Shown here piece by piece: positions 15,393 to 21,841 of a DNA stretch of 25,693 nt. The DNA comes from Gaiellasilicea sp046594445 (GTDB lineage: Bacteria > Actinomycetota > Thermoleophilia > Gaiellales > Gaiellaceae), in contig JBKJSM010000032.1 in NCBI GenBank assembly GCA_046594445.1, positions 1 to 25,693 on the forward strand. Direction: 5' to 3'. Numbering within the stretch: the first letter of the stretch is position 1; each line of letters begins with the position of its first letter. A program made the translations under genes and the position numbers. The notes beneath the pieces are model-generated. The model worked only from the letters and a program-made list of their open reading frames with translations. It ran no database searches and was not told where the DNA came from.

Positions 15393-15409
15393 ACCCTAAC
15401 CGTTAGATT
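15393..15409. promoter_or_regulatory. Back-to-back -10 elements around a dyad (acyl-CoA dehydrogenase / SCP2)
   Basis: The dyad CTAAC-C-GTTAG (15396-15406) lies in the 57-bp divergent gap. Directly flanking and overlapping it are TAGGGT on the minus strand (15398-15393, 10 nt before ATG 15382) and TAGATT on the plus strand (15404-15409). The symmetry suggests either a bidirectional promoter or an operator controlling both genes. Confidence 0.4.
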
Positions 15410-15424
15410 CGGCTCTCACCGATC

Positions 15425-15430
15425 AAGGAG
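15425..15430 (+). promoter_or_regulatory. Ribosome binding site of the SCP2 gene
   Basis: AAGGAG lies 9 nt before ATG 15440, a clear Shine-Dalgarno match that fixes the start. Confidence 0.85.
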
Positions 15431-15439
15431 CGAGACCAG

Positions 15440-15748
15440 ATGGCTGAAAGCGTGCAGGAGTTCTTCGACGGCCTCGCCGGCCGCGCCGACGAGTCGAAGA
15501 CCGCCGGGATGAACAACTCGTACCTGTTCGACATCGAGGGAGCGGGGAAGTGGTTCGTCAAGGTCGAGGACGGAAAGGTGACGGTGACCGAGGGCGAAGG
15601 GGAAGCCGACACGACGCTCACCACCTCCGAGGAGAGCTTCCTGGCCATCGCCCGCGGCGAGCAGAACCCGACGACCGCCTACATGACCGGCAAGCTGAAG
15701 ATCAAAGGCGACATGGGTGCTGCGATGAAGTTGCAGAAGCTCTTCTAG
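15440..15748 (+). CDS. SCP2 sterol-carrier-like lipid-binding protein
   Basis: A 102-residue single-domain SCP2 protein. It opens with an amphipathic helix (ESVQEFFDGLAGRADES). It continues through beta strands GKWFVKVEDGKVTVTEG and ADTTLTTSEESFLAIARGE and ends with the signature AYMTGKLKIKGDMGAAMKLQ. SCP2 domains hold a fatty-acyl or sterol chain in a hydrophobic tunnel, and bacterial stand-alone forms are presumed to carry acyl chains or acyl-CoA. It is cytoplasmic, with no signal peptide. It sits divergent to an acyl-CoA dehydrogenase, which supports a role in acyl-chain metabolism. The ligand is unknown. Confidence 0.9.
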   Translation: MAESVQEFFDGLAGRADESKTAGMNNSYLFDIEGAGKWFVKVEDGKVTVTEGEGEADTTLTTSEESFLAIARGEQNPTTAYMTGKLKIKGDMGAAMKLQKLF

Positions 15749-15788
15749 CGCCAGCTCCCGCATCGACGCGCTCAGCAAGCTCGACCTC

Positions 15789-15950
15789 GTGCTCCTGTTC
15801 GTCGTCGTCTTCGACATGGCCCTGAAGCCGACGGCCGACGACGTTGGCACGCTCCTGCTCGGCGGAGCTGCGCTGCTCGCCGCGGTCGCCTACGTCGTGC
15901 GGGAAGGTCGCCGGGATAACGTCGGCGTACCCTCCGCCCTCCCCGGCTAG
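15789..15950 (+). CDS. Small two-helix membrane protein (hypothetical)
   Basis: An open frame of 53 codons from GTG 15789. It encodes a hydrophobic start (MLLFVVVFDMALKPTADD), a short polar turn and a second hydrophobic helix (VGTLLLGGAALLAAVAYVV) with a basic tail (REGRRDN). The frame is open further upstream (to 15729), and residues such as RIDALSKLDLV before the GTG look like a natural N-terminal helix, so a rarer start near 15762 is possible. No good ribosome site is visible; coupling to the SCP2 gene 40 nt upstream is likely. Support for it being real comes from the helix-turn-helix hydrophobicity pattern and from its stop, which overlaps the stop of the convergent carboxylase gene exactly as at two other places in the window. 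No function is known to me. Confidence 0.5.
   Translation: MLLFVVVFDMALKPTADDVGTLLLGGAALLAAVAYVVREGRRDNVGVPSALPG
15947..15950. other. Overlapping stop codons of convergent genes (CTAG)
   Basis: CTAG gives TAG to the small plus-strand gene (15948-15950) and TAG to the carboxylase alpha gene (15949-15947). This is the same arrangement as at 4736-4739. Confidence 0.65.
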
Positions 15951-17578
15951 GTTGCTTCCAGCTCGACGAGGAGGGCGCCGCGGGCGATGCGGTCGCCCTC
16001 CTCGACGTGCACGGCCTTCACCGTCGCGTCGAAGGGCGCAAGGAGCGGCGTCTCCATCTTCATCGCCTCGAGGACGAGCAGCGGGCGTCGCGCCTCGACG
16101 CTGTCTCCGGGAGCGACGTTGATGCGTAGCACGGTGCCCGGCATCGGCGCCGTGACGGTGCTCTCTCCGCCTGCCGCCGTCCGCTCGTGTACCGCGCTGT
16201 CGACGTCCGGCGCGGGCGCGGAAGCCGCGGGGGGCAGGTTGAGCCGCCAGGCGCCCCGCCAGGAGCGGTCCGGGAGGCGGAGCGGCGGCTCGGAAAGCGG
16301 GGGGTGCTCGGTCAGGAAGGCGGTCGTCGCCTCGCCGGCGCGAACGACCGGGTGGGCGACGAGCCAGCGCAGGAAGGGCAGGTTCGTCGTCACGCCGCCG
16401 ACCTCGGTTTCGGCCAGCGCGTCGCCGAGCCGCGCGAGCGCCTCCCCCCGCGTGGGCCCGTGCGCGATCAGCTTCGCGATCATCGGGTCGTAGCCGGTCC
16501 CGATCTCGTCCCCCTCTTCGACGCCCGCGTCGACGCGGATGCCGGCGGGGAGCCGCAGCCGCTCGATCCTCCCCGCCTGCGGGAGAAAGCTGCGCGGATC
16601 CTCGGCGTACAGCCGCACCTCGACCGCGTGGCCTTGCAACAAACTGTTACTCGGCTCCAGCGGCTCGCCTGCGGCGATCCGGATCTGGTCACGAATCAGG
16701 TCGCGGCCCGTCACGAGCTCCGTGACCGGGTGCTCGACCTGGATGCGGCCGTTCAGCTCCAGGAACCAGAAGTCGCGGCCGTCGAGCATGAACTCGGCCG
16801 TTCCGGCGCTCACATAGCCGATCGCCTCGGCGAACGCGACCGCGGCCTCGCTCATCTCCTCCCGCAGCCCAGGATTGAGCGCCGTGTCGAGCGCGGGAGA
16901 GGGGCTTTCCTCGAGCACCTTCTGGTGGCGCCGCTGTACCGAGCAGTCGCGCTCGCCGAGCGCGACGACGGTCCCGTGCCGGTCGGCGAGGAGCTGGATC
17001 TCGACGTGGCGAGGCCGCTCGACGAAGCGCTCGCAGAAGACAGTGCCGTCGCCGAATGCTGCGGCCGCCTCGCGCGCCGCCGCGGCCAGCGCGTCCTCGA
17101 GCTCCTCCGGCCTGTGCACGACGCGCATCCCGCGCCCCCCGCCTCCGGCCGCAGCCTTGACCACGAGGGGGAACCCGATCTCGCTCGGATCGCCCGTAGG
17201 AACGACGGGAACGCCGGCGTCGGCGGCAATCCGCTTTGCCGCGAGCTTGTCGCCGCCGAGCCGGAGCGCCTCCGCCGGAGGCCCCACCCATGTCAGCCCG
17301 GCAGCCTCGACCGCCTCGGCGAAGTCGGCGTTCTCCGCCAGGAAGCCGTAGCCGGGGTGGATCGCGTCCGCGTTCGACTGCTTCGCCGCCCGGACCTGCT
17401 CGGCTGCGTCGAGATAGCTCTCGATCTCGACGGTCTCGGCCGCCGAGCGAGCGTGCAGCGAACCGCGATCGTCCGGCGCGCTGACGGCGACCGTCTCGAT
17501 CCCGAGCTCGCGGCAGGTGCGGAAGATGCGCACGGCGATCTCACCGCGGTTCGCCACCAGGAGCTTCCGGATCGCCAT
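15947..17578 (-). CDS. Acyl-CoA carboxylase alpha subunit (biotin carboxylase + biotin carrier)
   Basis: A 543-residue protein that carboxylates its own biotin using ATP and bicarbonate. Biotin carboxylase N-domain: MAIRKLLVANRGEIAVRIFR, with HPGYGFLAENADFA. The ATP-grasp has the Gly-rich loop KAAAGGGGRGM and the active-site run ELNGRIQVEHPVTE (the common MNTR is LNGR). The C-domain contains GHAVEVRLYAEDP. The biotinyl domain is at the C-terminus with Lys507 in EAMKME and the usual MPGTV strand about 35 residues before it. At 543 residues it is shorter than methylcrotonyl- or propionyl-CoA carboxylase alpha chains with a full BT linker domain (about 650). Its carboxyltransferase partner is plausibly the beta subunit at 24026-25582. 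The stop overlaps that of a small convergent gene. TAGCAT lies 8 nt before the ATG. Confidence 0.93.
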   Translation of the reverse strand: MAIRKLLVANRGEIAVRIFRTCRELGIETVAVSAPDDRGSLHARSAAETVEIESYLDAAEQVRAAKQSNADAIHPGYGFLAENADFAEAVEAAGLTWVGPPAEALRLGGDKLAAKRIAADAGVPVVPTGDPSEIGFPLVVKAAAGGGGRGMRVVHRPEELEDALAAAAREAAAAFGDGTVFCERFVERPRHVEIQLLADRHGTVVALGERDCSVQRRHQKVLEESPSPALDTALNPGLREEMSEAAVAFAEAIGYVSAGTAEFMLDGRDFWFLELNGRIQVEHPVTELVTGRDLIRDQIRIAAGEPLEPSNSLLQGHAVEVRLYAEDPRSFLPQAGRIERLRLPAGIRVDAGVEEGDEIGTGYDPMIAKLIAHGPTRGEALARLGDALAETEVGGVTTNLPFLRWLVAHPVVRAGEATTAFLTEHPPLSEPPLRLPDRSWRGAWRLNLPPAASAPAPDVDSAVHERTAAGGESTVTAPMPGTVLRINVAPGDSVEARRPLLVLEAMKMETPLLAPFDATVKAVHVEEGDRIARGALLVELEAT

Positions 17579-17580
17579 CG

Positions 17581-17609
17581 TTGCGGATGCTATTCGTGGA
17601 CGCTAGGCT
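17581..17609 (+). promoter_or_regulatory. Candidate promoter of the SpoIID-like gene
   Basis: TTGCGG (17581-17586), a 17-bp spacer and TAGGCT (17604-17609) lie 10 nt before ATG 17620, inside the 41-bp gap to the divergent carboxylase gene. A start near 17616 would give an almost leaderless mRNA. Confidence 0.45.
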
Positions 17610-17619
17610 GCCCCGCGCG

Positions 17620-18930
17620 ATGCGGCGGCTGCTCCTCCTTCTGGCGCTCGTTCTCGTCCTGCCCGCGCAGGCGAACGCCGGGACCGTCTTTCTGATCGAC
17701 GGCCGCGGCTGGGGCCACGGGGTCGGGATGAGCCAGTACGGCGCCCGTGGCTACGCGGAGTCGGGGTGGGGCTATCAGCGGATCCTGGCCCACTACTACC
17801 GCGGCACGCAGGCGAAGGTCGTGCCCGCTCGGCCGGTGCGGGTGCTCCTGCTCGACGGCAAGGCCGCGGTCACGATCGGCTCGACGAAGCCTTTCAAGGT
17901 GATCGACGCGCGCGGCAAGGTGCGGCGGTTCACGCCTCGCATGCTCGACCTGGCTGCGAAGAAGATCTCGGCCGCACGGCTGCCGCTGCGCTACGAGCCG
18001 GGCGCCGCGCCGCTCGAGCTGAACGGGAACGCTTATCGCGGGGCGCTGCTCGTGCACCGCAAGGGCGGCAGGCTCACGGTCGTGAACAAGCTGCGGCTCG
18101 ACCGCTACCTGCGCGGCGTCGTCCCGTGGGAGATGCCTGACGACTGGCACTCCGAGGCGCTTCGCGCGCAAGCCGTCGTGGCCCGCTCGTATGCGCTCGC
18201 GACGCTCAAGCCGGGCAAGCTCTTCGACCTCTACGCGGACACGCGCAGCCAGGTCTATGGGGGCGTGCAGGCGGAGGAGGCGACGACGAACCTCGCGATC
18301 GGGTCGACCGCAGGCCGCGTCCTCATCTGGAACGGCCGCGTCGCCACGACCTTCTACCATTCCACCTCCGGCGGCCGGACTGTCTCGGTCGAGGAGGCGT
18401 GGCCGCGCGCGACGCCGGTGCCGTACCTGGTCTCCGCCGCCGATCCCTACGACCGGATCTCGAAGCACCACCGCTGGGGGCTCGTCCGCCTGTCGCCCGC
18501 GGAGGTGGGAAAGAGGCTCGGCATTCCCGCCGTGCGTGACGTCGTGGTCTCGCGGGGAGCGTCGGGCCGCGTCATCGACGTCAAGTTGACGGCCCGAGGC
18601 GGGACGCGCACCATGCTCTCGCAGGACTTCCGCCGCGCGCTCGACCTCCGCTCGACCTGGTTCACGGTTCGGGTGCTCCACCTCGAGCAGCCCGCCTCGC
18701 GATCGCTCGCCGCCGCCCGGAGGGGCGTCGTGCTGAAAGGCTTCGTGCGCGGCCTCGGGAAGGTGCGGCTCGAGCAGCAGGTGAACGGTGGCACGTGGAA
18801 GACCGTGAAGCGCATTCGCCTGCGCCCCGACGGCCGATTCACGGCGACAGTGGCGCCCAAGCGGACGACGAGCTACAGGCTGGCGACGCCGGGCGCCGCG
18901 GGCGGCGCGGTCACGCTTGAAGCGCGCTGA
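17620..18930 (+). CDS. Secreted SpoIID/LytB-domain protein
   Basis: A 436-residue protein. The signal peptide MRRLLLLLALVLVLPAQANA is followed directly by DGRGWGHGVGMSQYGARGYA, the segment that opens SpoIID/LytB-like proteins. The core motif YLRGVVPWEMPDDWHSEALR contains Glu171, matching the catalytic Glu of the SpoIID lytic transglycosylase. AQAVVARSYALA, DTRSQVYGG and YHSTSGGRT are further family marks. The C-terminal 70 residues form a beta-rich module similar to the end of the next protein. SpoIID enzymes cut denuded glycan strands, and LytB proteins enhance amidases. In an organism with no sporulation genes visible here, wall remodelling is the reasonable role. ATG 17620 is preferred because it starts the signal peptide; a TTG 13 codons earlier would bury it. 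Confidence 0.9.
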   Translation: MRRLLLLLALVLVLPAQANAGTVFLIDGRGWGHGVGMSQYGARGYAESGWGYQRILAHYYRGTQAKVVPARPVRVLLLDGKAAVTIGSTKPFKVIDARGKVRRFTPRMLDLAAKKISAARLPLRYEPGAAPLELNGNAYRGALLVHRKGGRLTVVNKLRLDRYLRGVVPWEMPDDWHSEALRAQAVVARSYALATLKPGKLFDLYADTRSQVYGGVQAEEATTNLAIGSTAGRVLIWNGRVATTFYHSTSGGRTVSVEEAWPRATPVPYLVSAADPYDRISKHHRWGLVRLSPAEVGKRLGIPAVRDVVVSRGASGRVIDVKLTARGGTRTMLSQDFRRALDLRSTWFTVRVLHLEQPASRSLAAARRGVVLKGFVRGLGKVRLEQQVNGGTWKTVKRIRLRPDGRFTATVAPKRTTSYRLATPGAAGGAVTLEAR

Positions 18931-18974
18931 CAACCTCCTAATACGCGTTTACACGACCCTCACGAGGTCGCGGC

Positions 18975-18980
18975 TACGGT
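18975..18980 (+). promoter_or_regulatory. Candidate leaderless -10 element of the glycoside hydrolase gene
   Basis: TACGGT ends exactly 6 nt before ATG 18987, and no Shine-Dalgarno is present. A partial dyad, CGACC (18955-18959) with GGTCG (18966-18970), lies just upstream. No -35 at standard spacing is seen. Confidence 0.4.
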
Positions 18981-18986
18981 GGCCCC

Positions 18987-20237
18987 ATGAGGCGCCTGCT
19001 CCCACTCGTGGCCGCCGCCGTGGCCGTCCTCTCTGTGGTGGGCGCGGCGGCCGCCTCGCCGAACGTCCGCTACGGGATCCAGGACGATGCGTGGCTGCTC
19101 TACGGCGCCGGCACGCTCGAGAGCCGCGTGGACACATTGGACGGTCTCGGAGTCGAGATCGTCCGCTTCACGATCGACTGGTACAAGGTCGAAGCGCGGC
19201 GCGGCGCACACGATTGGAGTGCCGTCGATCCGGTCCTGCGCGCGTTGCAGGCGCGCGGCATTCGCGCCGTCGTCACCCTCAACGGCACGCCGCGGTGGGC
19301 TAACGGCGGCCGCTCGGCGAACTGGGCTCCGACGTCCGGATCGACGTTCGGCGCCTTCGCGGCGACGGCGGCCAAGCGCTATCCGTGGGTGAAAGACTGG
19401 CTGATCTGGAACGAGCCGAACCAGCGGCGCTGGCTGCGCCCGACGACGCCTGGGACGTACGTCTCCAAGCTGCTCAATCCGGCGTACGCGGCGATCCATC
19501 GCGTGAGCGGAGGCACCCGGGTGGGCGGCGGCGTGACTGCGCCGCGCGGCTCCCATGGGGGAGTGTCGCCCGTCGCCTGGGTTCGCGGCATGCGTGCAGC
19601 GAAAGCGCGCTTGGACGCGTACGCGCACCACCCGTATCCGCTCGACCGCTTCCAGTCGCCGTGGACGGGCGCGTGTGGGCACTGCGAGACGATCACGATG
19701 GCGTCGCTCGAGCGGCTCCTGCGCGAGGTCGCGCGGGCGTGGGGCCCCGCCAAGCGGATCTGGCTGACGGAGTACGGCTACCAGACGAATCCTCGCGACC
19801 GAGCGCTGGGCGTCTCCCCGGCGGTGCAGGCGCGGTACGTGGGCGAGGCCGCCTGGCGCACGTTCAAGGCGCGCAACGTCGACATGCTGATCCACTACCT
19901 CTATCGCGACGAGCCCGACGTCGCGCGCTGGCAGAGCGGGCTCGTCACCACCGGAGGGGCAGCGAAGCCGTCGCGGAACGCATTCATGGTCGCTGCGGCG
20001 CAGGCCTACCGGATCGGCCGCACGACCGCAGTGTGGGGCCATGTGCGGCCCGGGGAAGGACGCCAGTTCTACGTTCTCCAGCAGCTTCGTGGCGGGAGCT
20101 GGCACACGGTGAACGGCGCCTACCGCACGACGGCGCGAGGCTTCCTCTACCGGTACGTGCGGGCCGGCAAGGGCTCGAAGCTACGGCTGCTACACACCCC
20201 GACGCGCACCTACAGTCCCGTCCTGACCGTCCGTTAG
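18987..20237 (+). CDS. Secreted clan GH-A (TIM-barrel) glycoside hydrolase
   Basis: A 416-residue protein with a signal peptide (MRRLLPLVAAAVAVLSVVGA, cleavage near AAA|SPNV). The barrel runs from about 28 to 330: EIVRFTIDWYKVEARRGAHD for the early strands, AVVTLNGTPRW, and the proton donor Glu143 in DWLIWNEPNQRRW. AYAHHPYPLD follows, then the nucleophile Glu262 in RIWLTEYGYQTNP. The Asn-Glu-Pro and later Thr-Glu pair are standard for clan GH-A retaining hydrolases (GH39/GH5-like). The C-terminal 70 residues form a beta-rich domain shared with the preceding protein. Substrate cannot be deduced; a polysaccharide at the cell surface is most likely. Its stop overlaps that of the convergent crotonase gene in TTAG. 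Confidence 0.87.
   Translation: MRRLLPLVAAAVAVLSVVGAAAASPNVRYGIQDDAWLLYGAGTLESRVDTLDGLGVEIVRFTIDWYKVEARRGAHDWSAVDPVLRALQARGIRAVVTLNGTPRWANGGRSANWAPTSGSTFGAFAATAAKRYPWVKDWLIWNEPNQRRWLRPTTPGTYVSKLLNPAYAAIHRVSGGTRVGGGVTAPRGSHGGVSPVAWVRGMRAAKARLDAYAHHPYPLDRFQSPWTGACGHCETITMASLERLLREVARAWGPAKRIWLTEYGYQTNPRDRALGVSPAVQARYVGEAAWRTFKARNVDMLIHYLYRDEPDVARWQSGLVTTGGAAKPSRNAFMVAAAQAYRIGRTTAVWGHVRPGEGRQFYVLQQLRGGSWHTVNGAYRTTARGFLYRYVRAGKGSKLRLLHTPTRTYSPVLTVR
20234..20237. other. Overlapping stop codons of convergent genes (TTAG)
   Basis: TTAG contains TAG for the hydrolase (20235-20237) and, read on the minus strand, TAA for the crotonase (20236-20234). It is the third such overlap in the window. Confidence 0.9.
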
Positions 20238-20974
20238 CTCCAATCCGGGTCGCGGCGCTCGAGGAAGGCGCGCAGCCCTTCCTGGCCCTCGTCGCTCGTA
20301 CGGCGCTCGGCGATCCGCCGCGCGGTCTCGGTCGCATCGGGCCGGTCGAGCACGAGCCGCTTCGCGTGCCGGGCCGCTCGAGGGCCGGCGCTGCGGAGCT
20401 CGGCGAGCACTCGCGCGACCGCGGCGTCGAGATCGTCCACGACCTCGTGCACGAGCCCGATCCGGAGCGCCGTGGTAGCGTCGAAACGCTCCCCGGTGAC
20501 GAAGTAGCGCCGCGCCCAGCTCTGGCCGATCTTCGCGAGCGCGAACGGCGAGATCACGGCCGGGATGATCCCCAGCTTGACCTCGGAGAAGCCGAAAACC
20601 GCGGCCTCGTGCGCGATGACGATGTCCGCGCAGGCGACGAGCCCGGCGCCTCCGCCGAGCGCGTGGCCCTGCACGCGCGCGACGACGGGAGCGGGGCAGC
20701 GGTCGATCGCGTCGAGCATCCCGCGCAGGGCATTTGCGTCGGCGAGGTTAGCGTCGTAGTCCAGGTCGATCGAGTTGCGCATCCACTCGACGTCCGCGCC
20801 GGCGCAGAAGCTCGGCCCCTTGCCGGCGAGGAGCACCGCGCGCGCCTTGCCGACGTCGACGAACGCTTCCGACAGCTCTGCGATCAGCTCGGCGTCGAAG
20901 GCGTTCCGCGTCTCGGGTCGGGCGAGCGTGACCCGCAGCAGATCGCCGTCGCGTTCGATCTCGAGCGCCCCCAT
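20234..20974 (-). CDS. liuC: Enoyl-CoA hydratase, methylglutaconyl-CoA hydratase (LiuC)-like
   Basis: A 246-residue crotonase-fold enzyme. Oxyanion-hole segments are SFCAGADVEWMRN and VQGHALGGGAGLVACADIVI. The catalytic Glu is in FGFSEVKLGIIPAVISPF. The other crotonase Glu, after the GGG loop (GGGxE in rat crotonase), is Gly here. The combination of CAGADxxWM, FSEVxLGxIPAxISPF and RRYFVTGERFDA is what I associate with bacterial 3-methylglutaconyl-CoA hydratases of leucine breakdown, which add water to make HMG-CoA. The methylcrotonyl-CoA-carboxylase-like beta subunit elsewhere on this strand supports that. A generic enoyl-CoA hydratase/isomerase remains possible. It is divergent from the DapA-like gene by only 24 bp. 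Confidence 0.88.
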   Translation of the reverse strand: MGALEIERDGDLLRVTLARPETRNAFDAELIAELSEAFVDVGKARAVLLAGKGPSFCAGADVEWMRNSIDLDYDANLADANALRGMLDAIDRCPAPVVARVQGHALGGGAGLVACADIVIAHEAAVFGFSEVKLGIIPAVISPFALAKIGQSWARRYFVTGERFDATTALRIGLVHEVVDDLDAAVARVLAELRSAGPRAARHAKRLVLDRPDATETARRIAERRTSDEGQEGLRAFLERRDPDWS

Positions 20975-20982
20975 CGCGCCGG

Positions 20983-20992
20983 AGTCTAGAGT
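20983..20992. promoter_or_regulatory. Candidate bidirectional -10 (TCTAGA core) in a 24-bp divergent gap
   Basis: Around the palindrome TCTAGA (20985-20990), the plus strand reads TAGAGT (20987-20992), exactly 6 nt before ATG 20999. The minus strand reads TAGACT (20988-20983), 8 nt before ATG 20974. One symmetric element could serve as the -10 for both genes. Any -35 contacts would lie inside the opposite coding sequence, and none is convincing. Confidence 0.5.
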
Positions 20993-20998
20993 CGAAGC

Positions 20999-21841
20999 AT
21001 GCTCCGAGGTGCCCTGGCCGCCGCGGTGACCCCGCTGGACGGCGACCGACTCGACGAGGACGCGTTCGTGCCGTACGTCGACTTCCTCGCCGGTCACGGG
21101 CTCGACGGGCTGCTCGCACTGGGGACGACGGGGGAAGGCCTGCTTTTCGCACCTGACGAGCGGCGGCGCACAGTCGAGCTGTTCGTGGCCGCTTCGGCGG
21201 GCCGGCTCCAGGTTGCGGCTCACTGCGGCGCTCAGACCACGGTCGACACCGTCGCGCTCGCGGCGCACGCGGCCACAGCCGGCGCCGCCGCCGTCGCCGT
21301 GATCGGGCCGCCGTACTTCCAACTCGACGACCGGGCGCTCCTCGAGCACTTCGTCGCCGCTGCCGCGGCCTGCGCTCCGCTGCCCTTCTACGTCTACGAG
21401 TTCGAGCGCGCGAGCGGGTACGCGGTCCCGATCCCCGTGCTGCTCGAGTTGCGAGAGCGCGCCTCCAACCTTGTTGGACTGAAGGTCTCGGACGCGCCGT
21501 TCGAGCGCTTCGAGCCGTACCTGATCGAAGGACTGGACATCTTCGTCGGTCCGGAAACGCTGATCTTCGACGGCATGCGCGCGGGCGCCGTCGGCGCCGT
21601 GTCGGCCCTGGGTTCGGCGTTCCCCGACCGCGTTGCGGCCGTCGTCCGCGAGCCGACGGAGGCCGGCGCCGTCGCGCTGGGAGAGCTGCGCGCGGCGGTC
21701 GAGCGCTTCCCGCGCCACGCCGCCCTGAAGTTCCTGCTCGGGCTGCGTGGCGTCCCGGTGCGCGAGGACGTGCGGCGCCCGCTCCGCCAGCTCTCGGACG
21801 GCGAGCGCGAGGAGCTGCGGGGATGGCTCGAGTCGTCGTAG
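20999..21841 (+). CDS. DapA-family (class I aldolase-type) lyase/synthase
   Basis: A 280-residue TIM-barrel protein of the dihydrodipicolinate synthase/N-acetylneuraminate lyase family. GTTGEG (41-46, pyruvate carboxylate binding) is present. Tyr133 (PFYVYEF) replaces the usual YNxP context, and Schiff-base Lys162 is in LVGLKVSD. The catalytic residues are kept, but the loop after Tyr is unlike DapA, so true lysine-pathway DapA is unlikely. Members with this look act as pyruvate or keto-acid lyases or deaminases. It overlaps the next gene by 19 nt, so it works with that flavoenzyme. A -10-like TAGAGT lies 6 nt before the ATG, with no ribosome site, suggesting a leaderless message. The exact substrate is unknown. 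Confidence 0.88.
   Translation: MLRGALAAAVTPLDGDRLDEDAFVPYVDFLAGHGLDGLLALGTTGEGLLFAPDERRRTVELFVAASAGRLQVAAHCGAQTTVDTVALAAHAATAGAAAVAVIGPPYFQLDDRALLEHFVAAAAACAPLPFYVYEFERASGYAVPIPVLLELRERASNLVGLKVSDAPFERFEPYLIEGLDIFVGPETLIFDGMRAGAVGAVSALGSAFPDRVAAVVREPTEAGAVALGELRAAVERFPRHAALKFLLGLRGVPVREDVRRPLRQLSDGEREELRGWLESS

Noticed and set aside
17581..17619. TTG at 17581 as the SpoIID-like start
   Set aside because: It would put 13 extra residues before the signal peptide. It coincides with the -35 box of a candidate promoter, and ATG 17620 starts a normal signal peptide.
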